A stretch of DNA of 64,000 nt, taken from the NCBI GenBank assembly GCA_964640795.1, contig CAZXIN010000002.1, positions 186,001 through 250,000 on the forward strand, written 5' to 3'. A program made the translations under genes and the position numbers. Positions within the stretch are counted from its first letter, which is position 1, and each line of letters begins with the position of its first letter. Below, one piece after another: positions 55,101 through 63,111 of the stretch. The notes under the pieces are model-generated. The model saw only the letters and a program-made list of their open reading frames with translations. It did not search any database and was not told where the DNA came from. This DNA comes from M269 sp964640795. Lineage in GTDB: Bacteria > Pseudomonadota > Gammaproteobacteria > Enterobacterales > Alteromonadaceae.

Positions 55101-55296
55101 TACGAATCGATACACCTTGCTCAACGTCTTCTGGTGTGGCACCACGTAAGCTGACCGACACCGAAATACGATCGGTTTCAAAGGAAGGGAATACTTCCAG
55201 TGGGATGCGTGTGGTCATTGAAAATATGCCAGCCAGCAATATGGTGATCATTAACAGGTTGGCTGCAACGTGATTTCGAGTGAACCAAGCAATCAT
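52168..55296 (-). CDS. RND efflux permease (AcrB/MexF-type, HAE1 family)
   Basis: A 1042-residue inner-membrane proton-driven drug exporter. Twelve transmembrane helices and two large periplasmic loops match the family length. GFILVLGIVVDDAIVTGENV carries the proton-relay Asp pair. The opening WFTRNHVAANLLMITILLAG and IPLEVFPSFETDRISVSV are typical of non-AcrB HAE1 subfamilies. Its ATG overlaps the adaptor stop by four bases. No TolC-type channel gene is present, so it probably uses one encoded elsewhere. Substrates unknown. Confidence 0.93.
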   Translation of the reverse strand: MIAWFTRNHVAANLLMITILLAGIFSMTTRIPLEVFPSFETDRISVSVSLRGATPEDVEQGVSIRIEEAVQDLEGIERITSTSSEGAASVNIEVESGYDAREILSDVKSRVDAINTFPVDAENPIVALAQRKRDVITVSVSGDYGEKEIREFAEQVRDDLLRIPGLTQLELDGVRDYEITIEVSQEALRQYQLSLSQVSTAIAASSLDISAGNLRTQGGDILLRSKGQAYRKDDFSQIVVKTNVDGSIIRLRDVATIDDGFEESPVRTRFNGKQAAFISVFRIGQQSAVEVADLVKNYISERQATLPVGYELSYWDDDSQIVKNRLNTLISNAAQGGILVLALLTLFLRPSIAIWVFVGIPVSFMGAFIAMPFLGATINVMSLFGFILVLGIVVDDAIVTGENVYTHMRNAESGEQAAIAGTKEVATPVTFGILTTVAAFLPLAFIEGARGALFAQLPIVVIPVLIFSLIESKFVLPAHLKYVKLRNEKSKQNRFERWQQRFADGFEAAIIRYYQPLLHLALRNKSVTLMSFVAMFILVIALIMSGWTRFVFFPRIPSETVRMNLTMPTGTPYEVTDRFINKISQAAYTLKQKHIDEETGESVILNILATTGGRGGNANVGRVRFEIVPPEQRSYRISSRELLGEWRRAIGTIPGAESLTFRAEIGRSSDPIDVRLSGNSLVTLREASEKIKEHLATYPTVFDISDSLSNGKQELQIELTEQGKALGLTRNGLSSQIRSAYFGAQVQRVQRGRDDVRVMVRLPLKERQSVATLEQVLVQTPTGDSVPLAHVAKLIPGQSPSAINRIDRYRTANITADVEKSNTNMTTLQADLKDYLDDLVLQYPDMSHSLEGEAKEQRESFGSLKWGLVFVFFVIYCLLAIPFKSYWQPLAVMSIIPFGILGAVVGHWIMGMSLSIMSLLGMLALIGVVVNDSLVLVDFINKKRAEGHTLMEGVLTAGAARVRPVMLTSLTTFFGLMPLLFEKSTQAQFLIPMAVSLGFGILFATVITLILVPVNYLILERIANLFGKPKDVDTHHTIEATQ

Positions 55297-56663
55297 GATT
55301 TATCCTCGGATGAACTCTGGTTACGCTTTTTTCGGCGCTCAGCCATGAGTTGTTCTACGGATACGCCTTGGGCTTTAGCGCGTTCTTGCAGGCGTTTTCT
55401 TCGTTCAGGGTCTAAGTCTGCTACTTGGGGAGATTGGCGAAAGTTTTGCCGATTGTTGCCAACGGAGACTGGCGTGCCTGAGCTAATTTGTCCAAGCGCT
55501 GTTGTGACAAGCTTGTCGCCTAATGCTAGGCCATCTGTGATAACGGCATCTGTCTCGTTTTGCCATCGTGTGGTGACGTCACGGCGCTTTAAAACCCCTT
55601 CTTCAACAATGTAAACGTATGAACCTTGATAGATGGCGCTGTTCGGAATGACAATAGCGTTGTTGAGGAGCTTGCCCTTAATTTTTGCTGTGACATATTG
55701 ACCTATCTTGACTGATGCAGAAGATTTGGCTTGGTTTAAACCGTAAGGATCATCAATTTGAGCAACAACATAGAGTTGCTGAGATGCTGCATCGATAGCA
55801 CTTTCTGTACGAACAATGCGGCCTCGCCAAACTTGTTCTAGGTTGAGCTCTGACGAGAATGATACCTCAGCTTGGTTGATTATCGATGTATCAGGTAATG
55901 AAGAGCGGAACTCTTCGGGTAAGTCGATCAGAGCTAAATCTGAGTTGTTTAGTGGTAACCTTATCTCGACAAAATCAACGGCAAAAATACTTGCCAGCGT
56001 TGTATTCGTTCCAACAACTTGGCCGATGTCGACTGATTTATTCAGTATTCTACCTGCATAAGGCGCGATAATAGCACTGCGTTCAACGGCAAGTTCAGCT
56101 TTACTGAGTTGCGCTTGGGCCGATAGAACGCGGGCTTTTGCGGCTTCTACTTGCGGCCCTCTTAGCAAGAGTGCATTAGGCGTATTCGCGTTATTTAAGC
56201 GCTGCTCTTCCGGTAATGATTTGTAGCGATTCCAGTCTTCTGAGGCAATGTCCGCTCTGGCTTGTTCTTCCAATAGCAGTTGTTTAGCTTCGCTTAATGT
56301 TGCTCTCGCAATATCTAAATCTGCTCTATAGTCTCTGTCGTCGAGTTGCACTAAGATTTCACCGGCTTCAAAAAATCCACCGTCGCGAAAGTTATCGCTA
56401 ATTGATTTAATCTGCCCTGACACTTGAGCGACTAAAGCGCTTTGTGTTCTTGGTCTTACGGTCCCAAAGCTATTTAATTCGACTTGGTATTGCTGAGGCT
56501 GGATAGTCATAACCTCAACATTCATTTGAGGTGCTTTAGACGGAGCGCCTCGGCGTTGTTCCGGCGGGTTCTTACTGATGAAGATAGCACCAGCGAGAGC
56601 AACAACGAGAATTGTCACTGCAAGAAGGTATTTACGCACTCTTTGGGAGCCTGTTGTAGTCAA
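55293..56663 (-). CDS. RND efflux periplasmic adaptor
   Basis: A 456-residue membrane-fusion protein. A single N-terminal hydrophobic anchor (about 11-30) precedes a lipoyl/hairpin region: SALVAQVSGQIKSIS, a long coiled-coil (about 118-190) and APYAGRILNKSVDIGQVVG. A beta-barrel and tail follow, and the C-terminus is basic. Start is TTG 56663 with GAGG about 9 bases upstream. It is the first gene of the RND pair. A perfect palindrome (56840-56861) lies upstream in the divergent gap. Confidence 0.9.
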   Translation of the reverse strand: MTTTGSQRVRKYLLAVTILVVALAGAIFISKNPPEQRRGAPSKAPQMNVEVMTIQPQQYQVELNSFGTVRPRTQSALVAQVSGQIKSISDNFRDGGFFEAGEILVQLDDRDYRADLDIARATLSEAKQLLLEEQARADIASEDWNRYKSLPEEQRLNNANTPNALLLRGPQVEAAKARVLSAQAQLSKAELAVERSAIIAPYAGRILNKSVDIGQVVGTNTTLASIFAVDFVEIRLPLNNSDLALIDLPEEFRSSLPDTSIINQAEVSFSSELNLEQVWRGRIVRTESAIDAASQQLYVVAQIDDPYGLNQAKSSASVKIGQYVTAKIKGKLLNNAIVIPNSAIYQGSYVYIVEEGVLKRRDVTTRWQNETDAVITDGLALGDKLVTTALGQISSGTPVSVGNNRQNFRQSPQVADLDPERRKRLQERAKAQGVSVEQLMAERRKKRNQSSSEDKS

Positions 56664-56839
56664 TTTGACGAGCCTCTTAAACTGTTGTTTGCCTGCCGAT
56701 GATGGCTTGTCTTACTTGTACTATTGAAATAGAAACAAGATCAATAGAGGGAGTGTAAAGAAAGCGTAAATTGTTAAGCGCCTAGGTTGTTTAACGTGAT
56801 TATAGGTGAGTTTAGCGTGACTCGCGGATATTGAGTGAC

Positions 56840-56861
56840 ACCAATCTTTCTGCAGATTGGT
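56840..56861. promoter_or_regulatory. Perfect palindrome upstream of the RND operon
   Basis: ACCAATCT (56840-56847) and AGATTGGT (56854-56861) are exact complements, six bases apart. It lies in the 282-base divergent gap, 177 bases before the adaptor start and 85 before the membrane-protein gene. Size and symmetry suit a dimeric repressor of the TetR or MarR kind, but no such gene is adjacent. Confidence 0.45.
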
Positions 56862-56945
56862 ATGACATCTGATTGAAGAAAAAAATATGGAGAGTAATAT
56901 GCTTTCAATAAACAGAGCATCGATAGAAAAATAATTAGATAACTG

Positions 56946-58334
56946 ATGACAGAAAATAAACACATGGATCAATCCTCTGAGCTACAAACCGATGTGCAGC
57001 CTGACGAGAGATATGTACCCAAAGGCTTGCTTCAAAAATTGACGGGTTACTTGTCATTAATACCAGTGCCTCGGGTGGTATCGTCTACGATGGGTCGGTT
57101 GTTTAGCATTGCTAACAGAGCGTGGCACCGATTCAAGCTTGAGGTCAGCCAACTTAGCTTCTCACAATGGTGTTACTTCATTGCCATTATTAACTTTTTT
57201 AGTGATACGGAAGGAGACTGGGCGGAGTCACCTAAAACGCTTTGGGTTGGCTTGATTGCTGGTTTAGGCTTAATGCGTGAGTTATGGATTCTGTTTCATC
57301 GTATTTGGCAAAAAACCTTAGGTAAAGGAGTTTTGTTAGTCCTGTATGCCGCTACTGCCAATTTCGCCCTTGCAGTTTCCGCATTAAAAATCAATGACAT
57401 CGCTGGAATAGAGCCGACCCCTTTTATTTTTACTTTGGGTTTTACGACATTAACCATGCTGCCTTTTTGGATAATCATGGCGTCTGTTTTGTTTTTCGCC
57501 ATAGCGCTGGTTGTCCAAACAACCTGGTTGGTTGTTGGATTGCTATTACGAATTATTCGAATAAAAATCAGGATGCATTGGGAAGATGAAGGGTTTGCTG
57601 TTTTAACCGTCATATTTCGGCTTATTCTCACACCTGTTGTTATCGTAGCTTTAACAAAATTTGCTGGGCCTTATATGGAACAGGTGAATTTTATGGATTC
57701 GCCGTCGGGGCTATTTAGTGTATCCGATTCGAGAAACCAAGGGCGTGATAATATAAATGACAGGCCAGTACTACAGCTGTTTGGTGAATCGAGCGAAGCT
57801 GTTCAAGAAATTATTGAGCAAGCTAAAGCAGAACAACTTGCTCAGCAAAACACTCAAAATCCATCGCAGCCGAGTGAAGATTCAGAAGCTTTAATGGGGG
57901 AAGTAGAAAGGCAGCGAGATCTAGATCAGTTAATTGCTGCCCTGCCATATTTCGAGAATTTAAGTGCTATCAATGTGCCATTAAACTTCTCTCTTGCTAG
58001 GCCAGTGAGCAATGGTAGCGATCCAATCAAGGCATATGATGAATCAAATACAATCGCTATCAATAGTGAAGGTAATGAGGTTGAAGAAGAAAATCCGCAA
58101 GCTGATGTTACTCTGGATACGGAGATAGTAGAGCGTGAGAAAAATCGAGACCTAGATAAGCTTATTGCTGCCTTTATTTTCCACTTCGAAACGTATTCTA
58201 ACTCTATGTGTAAGAAAGAGCCTCATCAGCATAGTTTGGTTATTGATGAAAATTCAGTGCTATTGGTTGAAAAGTCCGATACTGAACTCGGATATACTTT
58301 TTCTGTAGAAGCTTGCGTATACGTCTTTGACTAG
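56946..58334 (+). CDS. Orphan membrane protein with a duplicated C-terminal motif
   Basis: A 462-residue protein I do not recognise. Hydrophobic helices are at about 74-87, 98-118, 127-147, 160-205 (two) and 216-238. The C-terminal half (about 250-462) is soluble, acidic and low in complexity. It contains a repeated segment: ERQRDLDQLIAALPYFE (321-337) and EREKNRDLDKLIAAFIFHFE (396-415). A terminator follows, so it is a single transcription unit. Topology and the repeat suggest a membrane sensor or anchor; this is inference. Confidence 0.7.
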   Translation: MTENKHMDQSSELQTDVQPDERYVPKGLLQKLTGYLSLIPVPRVVSSTMGRLFSIANRAWHRFKLEVSQLSFSQWCYFIAIINFFSDTEGDWAESPKTLWVGLIAGLGLMRELWILFHRIWQKTLGKGVLLVLYAATANFALAVSALKINDIAGIEPTPFIFTLGFTTLTMLPFWIIMASVLFFAIALVVQTTWLVVGLLLRIIRIKIRMHWEDEGFAVLTVIFRLILTPVVIVALTKFAGPYMEQVNFMDSPSGLFSVSDSRNQGRDNINDRPVLQLFGESSEAVQEIIEQAKAEQLAQQNTQNPSQPSEDSEALMGEVERQRDLDQLIAALPYFENLSAINVPLNFSLARPVSNGSDPIKAYDESNTIAINSEGNEVEEENPQADVTLDTEIVEREKNRDLDKLIAAFIFHFETYSNSMCKKEPHQHSLVIDENSVLLVEKSDTELGYTFSVEACVYVFD

Positions 58335-58351
58335 AGCAACACGCTCCAGCT

Positions 58352-58382
58352 CCACGGTGAACAGTTCTCACCGTGGATTTTA
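58352..58382 (+). terminator. Terminator after the orphan membrane protein
   Basis: Perfect 9-bp stem CCACGGTGA / TCACCGTGG (58352-58360, 58368-58376) with a seven-base loop and ATTTTATT after it. Confidence 0.85.
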
Positions 58383-58439
58383 TTATATCGTAGTAAGGCG
58401 ATAGCTAGCCCTACTTGGGGCTAAGCCAATAATAGTTTT

Positions 58440-59819
58440 TTAGCTTTCTGCCTTTGGTTGCATGGCCTGATATCCGAAATCGGCAATCAGTGCGATGACT
58501 AAGCTGATGGCAACCATAGGTAGGAATATAGCGGTGGCTACCGTAATACCAACGATGCTTTTAGATACAGTGTGGTGTTTAGGTTTTTTGGGCGCTGCGA
58601 ATGTTCCTTTGGGCCGGCGGGCCCACCACATCACAAAGCCTGTTATGCTCAGTGTGATAATCCCTAAAGCAGTAATAAGTCCTAAAATTTGGTTTAAGAT
58701 ACCGAATAAAGCACCTTCATGTAATGCAATACCATAAGAAACCAATTGTGAGACAGGGTGTGCATCTTCAAAGTTAATACGCATTAATTCCTCGCCGCTC
58801 CATCTATCGTAATGAATCGTTTTTCTTGCAGAGCGATTGTCCGTCCGAGAGCGAACAGACCAAACACCATTTTCACCTCTAGGCATCGAGATAACGACTG
58901 GATGTTCAAGTTGTAACGATGATGCTTTAGCCACTATGGTATTTAAACCAACATCTTGAGCTTGGGGAGTACTGTTAGACTTTAGGGTTGGACTTATGTC
59001 TGAGTCAGCACTTGTTCTATTCCATAGGGATGTTCCGTCGGTCATTGGTTGTTTCGATTTTAATGCTCTAGCTTTAGCTGATGAGCTACTTGTCCAGCCC
59101 ATAGTCGACTGAACTCGGTCAAAACCTTCACCCCAAAGTTGTGTCCAAGGTAGCCCTGTCAGAAGGAGTACCAGTGTCATGATGCTTATCCATAAACCCA
59201 CTGCTCCATGGAGTTTTTTATATTTCTCTCTTGTGCTCAGATTGGCTAGCTTAGGTAAGAAGAAGTGCTTAAAAACAGTAAATTTTGATTCACCATTAAG
59301 TGCGGTGGGCCACCAGAGATAGAGGCCTGTGATAACGAGAACAATCATCCAGCTAGCCATTAACTCAACGACATAACTACCATTGTTACCGGACAGCAGT
59401 TCACCATGTATGTTTCTAATAATTTGCAGGAATTGATCGCTGCGAAGTTGTTCTTTGAGCACTTCACCGTTGTATTGATCGACCCAATAAACAGATGTTG
59501 CGCCATTTTCTCGCAGCTGAATCTCAACACTTGGATCATTGGGTTTGGCGAGTGTGTAATTGCTGAATGTGGCATTAGGCCGAGATTTCATCAACCCATC
59601 AACAAGAGTCGTAGCTGGCAACGCTTGTTGTGTAGGTTGAGCATAATGTACCGAGCTTTTGTTAATACTATTTTCGATATAATGCTCTATTTGAGGCTTG
59701 AACAAATAAATGGAGCCGGTTGTCGCAAGGATTATTGCGAACGGAATAACCATGATGCCAGCGAAAAAATGCCAGCGCCACATGCGCTTTCTTAGTAGTA
59801 ATTGGTTTTTTGATAACAT
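58440..59819 (-). CDS. PepSY-associated membrane protein (PiuB-like)
   Basis: A 459-residue inner-membrane protein of the PepSY/PiuB kind, often linked with siderophore or iron uptake. RMWRWHFFAGIMVIPFAIIL is the first helix. HGELLSGNNGSYVVELMASW is the conserved His-rich helix, and YGIALHEGALFGILNQILGL is a second one. Four helices and two periplasmic PepSY segments are visible. No TonB receptor is adjacent. A ferric-reductase or iron-release role is family-based inference. Confidence 0.85.
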   Translation of the reverse strand: MLSKNQLLLRKRMWRWHFFAGIMVIPFAIILATTGSIYLFKPQIEHYIENSINKSSVHYAQPTQQALPATTLVDGLMKSRPNATFSNYTLAKPNDPSVEIQLRENGATSVYWVDQYNGEVLKEQLRSDQFLQIIRNIHGELLSGNNGSYVVELMASWMIVLVITGLYLWWPTALNGESKFTVFKHFFLPKLANLSTREKYKKLHGAVGLWISIMTLVLLLTGLPWTQLWGEGFDRVQSTMGWTSSSSAKARALKSKQPMTDGTSLWNRTSADSDISPTLKSNSTPQAQDVGLNTIVAKASSLQLEHPVVISMPRGENGVWSVRSRTDNRSARKTIHYDRWSGEELMRINFEDAHPVSQLVSYGIALHEGALFGILNQILGLITALGIITLSITGFVMWWARRPKGTFAAPKKPKHHTVSKSIVGITVATAIFLPMVAISLVIALIADFGYQAMQPKAES

Positions 59820-60211
59820 GAATACAAGTCTTTATCGATGAAGAACGGGCTGAATACGAAAAAGTGAAGTAGCACTCAACAGTCCCTGCTTTTAGTGACG
59901 AAGCTTATTATTGACTGCTTTGAGTCAAGATGAAATACCTATTGTTTTAAATAAACGATGGACTGACAGTAAAATAAGATATTCCTACTCACCCTCAACT
60001 TTCGTCTCAAAATAATATGCTCTCGTATCAGTATTGACCTATGAGAATCTATTATTTATCTGTATTTGAGGCTATTTAGGAGATTCAATGACTGCTATCT
60101 TGTCCTGACCACTTTGAGTGACTGAATTCAATATCTATATATGATATACGTATTTACGCACCAGCTATGAATGTCGCTGGTGGCGTTTAAACTCAAACAG
60201 GAAGGTATAAA
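59820..60211. other. 392-base gap between the PepSY gene and a small secreted protein gene
   Basis: No credible gene. It carries the GGAAGG ribosome site before the TTG start at 60212. A sequence near 60042-60058 (TGAGAATCTATTATT) resembles half of a Fur box, but the second half does not fit well. Otherwise I see nothing distinct. Confidence 0.4.
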
Positions 60212-60550
60212 TTGAAGAAAGTATTTATTATTACGAGTATTTTATTATTTAATTTCTTTAGCTACACAGTGATGGCGAAAGATTTTGTTGGGACAATTGA
60301 AAACTATTACGTTAAAGAGAACGGCACAGTTTTACTGAGTGTCAAGAATGCGAATGGCTTAGAGCCTAATTGCAACACCTCATCAAATGAGCTTTGGCCA
60401 TTTTATTTTATAATTGATAATGAAGCTAAATCGAAAATGTTTGATATGTTAATAAATGAAGCAAACAATCAACAGACGATTTATGTAGGACATGAAGAAA
60501 ATGACGTGGCACGCTGCAAAGTCTTATATTTAGCTGTAATAAAAGGTTGA
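60212..60550 (+). CDS. Small secreted protein, unknown
   Basis: A 112-residue protein. TTG at 60212 follows GGAAGG by eight bases and gives MKKVFIITSILLFNFFSYTVMA, a clear signal peptide cut near residue 22. The mature 90 residues have two cysteines (in EPNCNTSS and ARCKVLY), likely a disulfide. No family recognised. A perfect hairpin (60568-60593) follows, so the gene stands alone. Confidence 0.7.
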   Translation: MKKVFIITSILLFNFFSYTVMAKDFVGTIENYYVKENGTVLLSVKNANGLEPNCNTSSNELWPFYFIIDNEAKSKMFDMLINEANNQQTIYVGHEENDVARCKVLYLAVIKG

Positions 60551-60567
60551 TTAAAACTTAAAACCTC

Positions 60568-60593
60568 GCCATGTTATCACTTGTTAACATGGC
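60568..60593. terminator. Hairpin after the small secreted protein gene
   Basis: GCCATGTTA / TAACATGGC perfect 9-bp arms with an eight-base loop (60568-60576, 60585-60593). No T-run. It lies between the plus gene and the convergent SDR gene. Confidence 0.65.
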
Positions 60594-60662
60594 ACTTGAT
60601 GTATGAGTTTGGGACAATATAAAACGTGTTTCGAGCAAAGCGCAGATTTGAAGGTTTAGCTG

Positions 60663-61415
60663 TTATAAGCCGCCGCTCACATCAATAAAATTTCCAGTAG
60701 AAAATGATGAGTCATCACAAGCCGACCAGTAAATCGCTTTTGCAACTTCCTCTGCAGTACCGCCCCTTCCTAAAGGGATTTTGCTTTTTAGCCGTTCAAC
60801 TCGATTGGGATCACCACCATCAGTATGCATGTCTGTCAGAATAAAGCCCGGGCGAACACAATTAACTCGAATTCCTTCAGGTGCGACCTCGACTGAAAGG
60901 CCTTTGGTTAATGTGTCTATGGCGCCCTTTGAGGCGGCATAGTCGATATACTCATTAGGTGAGCCAGACTTAGCTGCACCAGATGATACATTGACGATGA
61001 CACCACCATGCCCCGCTCTGCTTTTAGACATTCTTTTTATGGCTTCTCGTGAGCAAAGGAAATAGCCTGTGACGTTATTCTTTAAAATAGCGTCGATCCT
61101 ATCCGCACACATATCGATGACTTTAGATTGTGCTTTGAGAATGCCAGCGTTGTTCACTAAAACATCTAAGCGTCCAAATGCTTCGTCAGTTGCTTTAAAT
61201 AATGCTAGAGCACCTTCTTCGGTTGAAACGTCAGACTTTACCGTAATACACGGTGTATTGGATGCGGTTAGCTCTTCTGACAGTTGAGCGGCTGCTTTGT
61301 CGTTAGTTTTATAATTGATACAGATAGCAAAGCCGTGATTGGCGAAAAGTCTGGCTGTTGCAGCACCTATGCCGCGACTACCACCGGTAACAATAACGAC
61401 TTTACTCATATTCAC
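60663..61415 (-). CDS. SDR-family NAD(P)-dependent oxidoreductase
   Basis: A 250-residue classical short-chain dehydrogenase. VTGGSRGIGAATARLF is the dinucleotide-binding TGxxxGxG motif. NNAG is present, and the catalytic serine and YxxxK occur in NVSSGAAKSGSPNEYIDYAASKGA. The substrate cannot be inferred; the C-terminal STGNFIDVSGGL is generic. A small secreted-protein gene lies 18 bases upstream. Confidence 0.9.
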   Translation of the reverse strand: MNMSKVVIVTGGSRGIGAATARLFANHGFAICINYKTNDKAAAQLSEELTASNTPCITVKSDVSTEEGALALFKATDEAFGRLDVLVNNAGILKAQSKVIDMCADRIDAILKNNVTGYFLCSREAIKRMSKSRAGHGGVIVNVSSGAAKSGSPNEYIDYAASKGAIDTLTKGLSVEVAPEGIRVNCVRPGFILTDMHTDGGDPNRVERLKSKIPLGRGGTAEEVAKAIYWSACDDSSFSTGNFIDVSGGL

Positions 61416-61433
61416 TTATCGCCTTAGGAATCT

Positions 61434-61706
61434 TTATAACCAGTTAATAATACTTTTCCATTCTGGTCGATTGGCTAGGAACTTACAATCCACCTCGGTA
61501 AGGGCATAGGTAACACCACCACCGGCTAAGCTTGCAACAAAACAAACCTTACCAATAGTGTCGACGGTATATACCAAAGAGTTTCTTTTGACATAGTCGT
61601 ATTGTGCCCAGTAGATACCGTTTTCTTCTTGTTCCACTTTAACCGCTGCTTGCGCCATACTGGTTGCGAGCATGAGTGTGCCAAGTAAGTAATTAATTTT
61701 CTTCAT
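61434..61706 (-). CDS. Small secreted protein, unknown
   Basis: A 90-residue protein. ATG 61706 gives MKKINYLLGTLMLATSMAQA, a clean signal peptide ending at residue 20. The mature part has two cysteines (VCFVAS, DCKFL), probably a disulfide. A longer frame from 61802 would bury the signal. No family recognised. It precedes the SDR gene by 18 bases and may share its transcript. Confidence 0.7.
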   Translation of the reverse strand: MKKINYLLGTLMLATSMAQAAVKVEQEENGIYWAQYDYVKRNSLVYTVDTIGKVCFVASLAGGGVTYALTEVDCKFLANRPEWKSIINWL

Positions 61707-61851
61707 TGTTCTTGTCCTACAGTATTTTTTGACATGGTAAGTTCTCCAGAGGTGCAACTCAAGCTCACAGTAGCCGAATGGCTTATAGACTTTTATCACC
61801 ACTGATATAAGGTAGGGAGTTAATAGTCACGGCGATAATAATGTTTATAGT

Positions 61852-63111
61852 TTGTCCTTAGCAAAGAATTCAGTCTTCACACTCATTGCCAATTTGTCTC
61901 TGGCGCTAAGCAATTGGCTGTTGCTGGTCATATTAACCAAGTATTTTCCTGCAAAGAGCTTGGGGGAAGTGGTTATCTCTTTGTCTGTATTGTCGCCGCT
62001 ATTCTTATTTAGTAGTTTTAAGTTGCGTACACTGTTGGTCGTTGACTTAGAAAATGAATACCCAGTTGTACAGTATTTTAATGCACGATTTTTAGCCAAT
62101 ACAGTTGCTCTGTTACTTTCACCTATCTTGTGGTTTGCTTTTCTTAATGATGTCTCCGGGGCTGTTTTTTGTGCTGTTGTTGCTTACCGTTGGTTTGATG
62201 CCTGGTGTGAGCTTTGTTACAGCTACATGCAAAGAATTCAGTCGTTTAAGCAGGTATCGAAATCACAGACATTGAGGTCTGTTGCTTCTACTTTGGCATT
62301 AATTGTTTCGTCAGTGTTGTTTCATTCAATCCAGATTACGCTCTTATCGTGGGTGCTAACCGTCGCTGCTTTTGCATTTAAAGATCTCTGGTTAGTGTCT
62401 CGTCTCGTGAAGCAGAATGAAGGTCAGGTGTTCCCTCTTTCATTAATGGCAGGACGATTTAGTTACTACCTTCAATCCCTGTCGATATACAAGAAATATA
62501 TGACGGTTAGCTTTGCGTTGATGTTTTCCTCGCTTTTTGTCTTTATTCCTAATTACTTCTTAAAAGCTCATGCTGGGTTGGAAGCTGCCGGGCAGTTCGC
62601 AGCAGTTAGCTACGTATTAGTCGCCGGGAGTATTCTGATTACCAGTGTGTCGCAAGTTGCGTCACCTATGTTCAGTAGGCTAGTGATAGACGATCAGTAT
62701 CCTGCGTATTTTCGTTTGGCCATTAAAATGTGTTTCGTGGGTTTAGGTATTGGGTTTGTCGGCTTTTTGATCACTATCCTGTTTGGTGAATGGATATTGA
62801 AACTGGTTTATAACCGAGAGTTTGCTGAACTAGCACCGGAACTGAATTGGATTATGGCGGCCGCAATGGTGCGGTATAGTTATATTTTTTTAGGGACTTC
62901 AATGAATGCGCTAAAGCTATTTAAGTTCCAAACGCAAATTGGGTTCGTAGGGGTTGCTATTATTCTTGTTACTTGCTTCGTGTTGGTACCTGAACAAGGC
63001 ACCCTAGGTGCTGCTGTTTCTATGTTTATTGCAACATGTGTTGAGTTGCTCCTCTATCTTTTCCGTTTTTATGGCATAAGAAAACAAAAATTTATGGAAG
63101 CTGCAAATTGA
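61852..63111 (+). CDS. Wzx-like polysaccharide flippase
   Basis: A 419-residue membrane protein with about 12 helices, of the O-antigen/MATE-like flippase class. FTLIANLSLALSNWLLLVIL opens the protein, and repeated paired helices follow to LYLFRFYGIRKQ. Start appears to be TTG 61852, as no ATG or GTG fits upstream. Flippases of this type move lipid-linked sugar units across the inner membrane. Its stop overlaps the following glycosyltransferase start, marking the beginning of a polysaccharide cluster. Confidence 0.82.
   Translation: MSLAKNSVFTLIANLSLALSNWLLLVILTKYFPAKSLGEVVISLSVLSPLFLFSSFKLRTLLVVDLENEYPVVQYFNARFLANTVALLLSPILWFAFLNDVSGAVFCAVVAYRWFDAWCELCYSYMQRIQSFKQVSKSQTLRSVASTLALIVSSVLFHSIQITLLSWVLTVAAFAFKDLWLVSRLVKQNEGQVFPLSLMAGRFSYYLQSLSIYKKYMTVSFALMFSSLFVFIPNYFLKAHAGLEAAGQFAAVSYVLVAGSILITSVSQVASPMFSRLVIDDQYPAYFRLAIKMCFVGLGIGFVGFLITILFGEWILKLVYNREFAELAPELNWIMAAAMVRYSYIFLGTSMNALKLFKFQTQIGFVGVAIILVTCFVLVPEQGTLGAAVSMFIATCVELLLYLFRFYGIRKQKFMEAAN

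Noticed and set aside
60042..60058. Fur box upstream of the small secreted protein gene
   Set aside because: Only the first half resembles the consensus; the second half has several mismatches.
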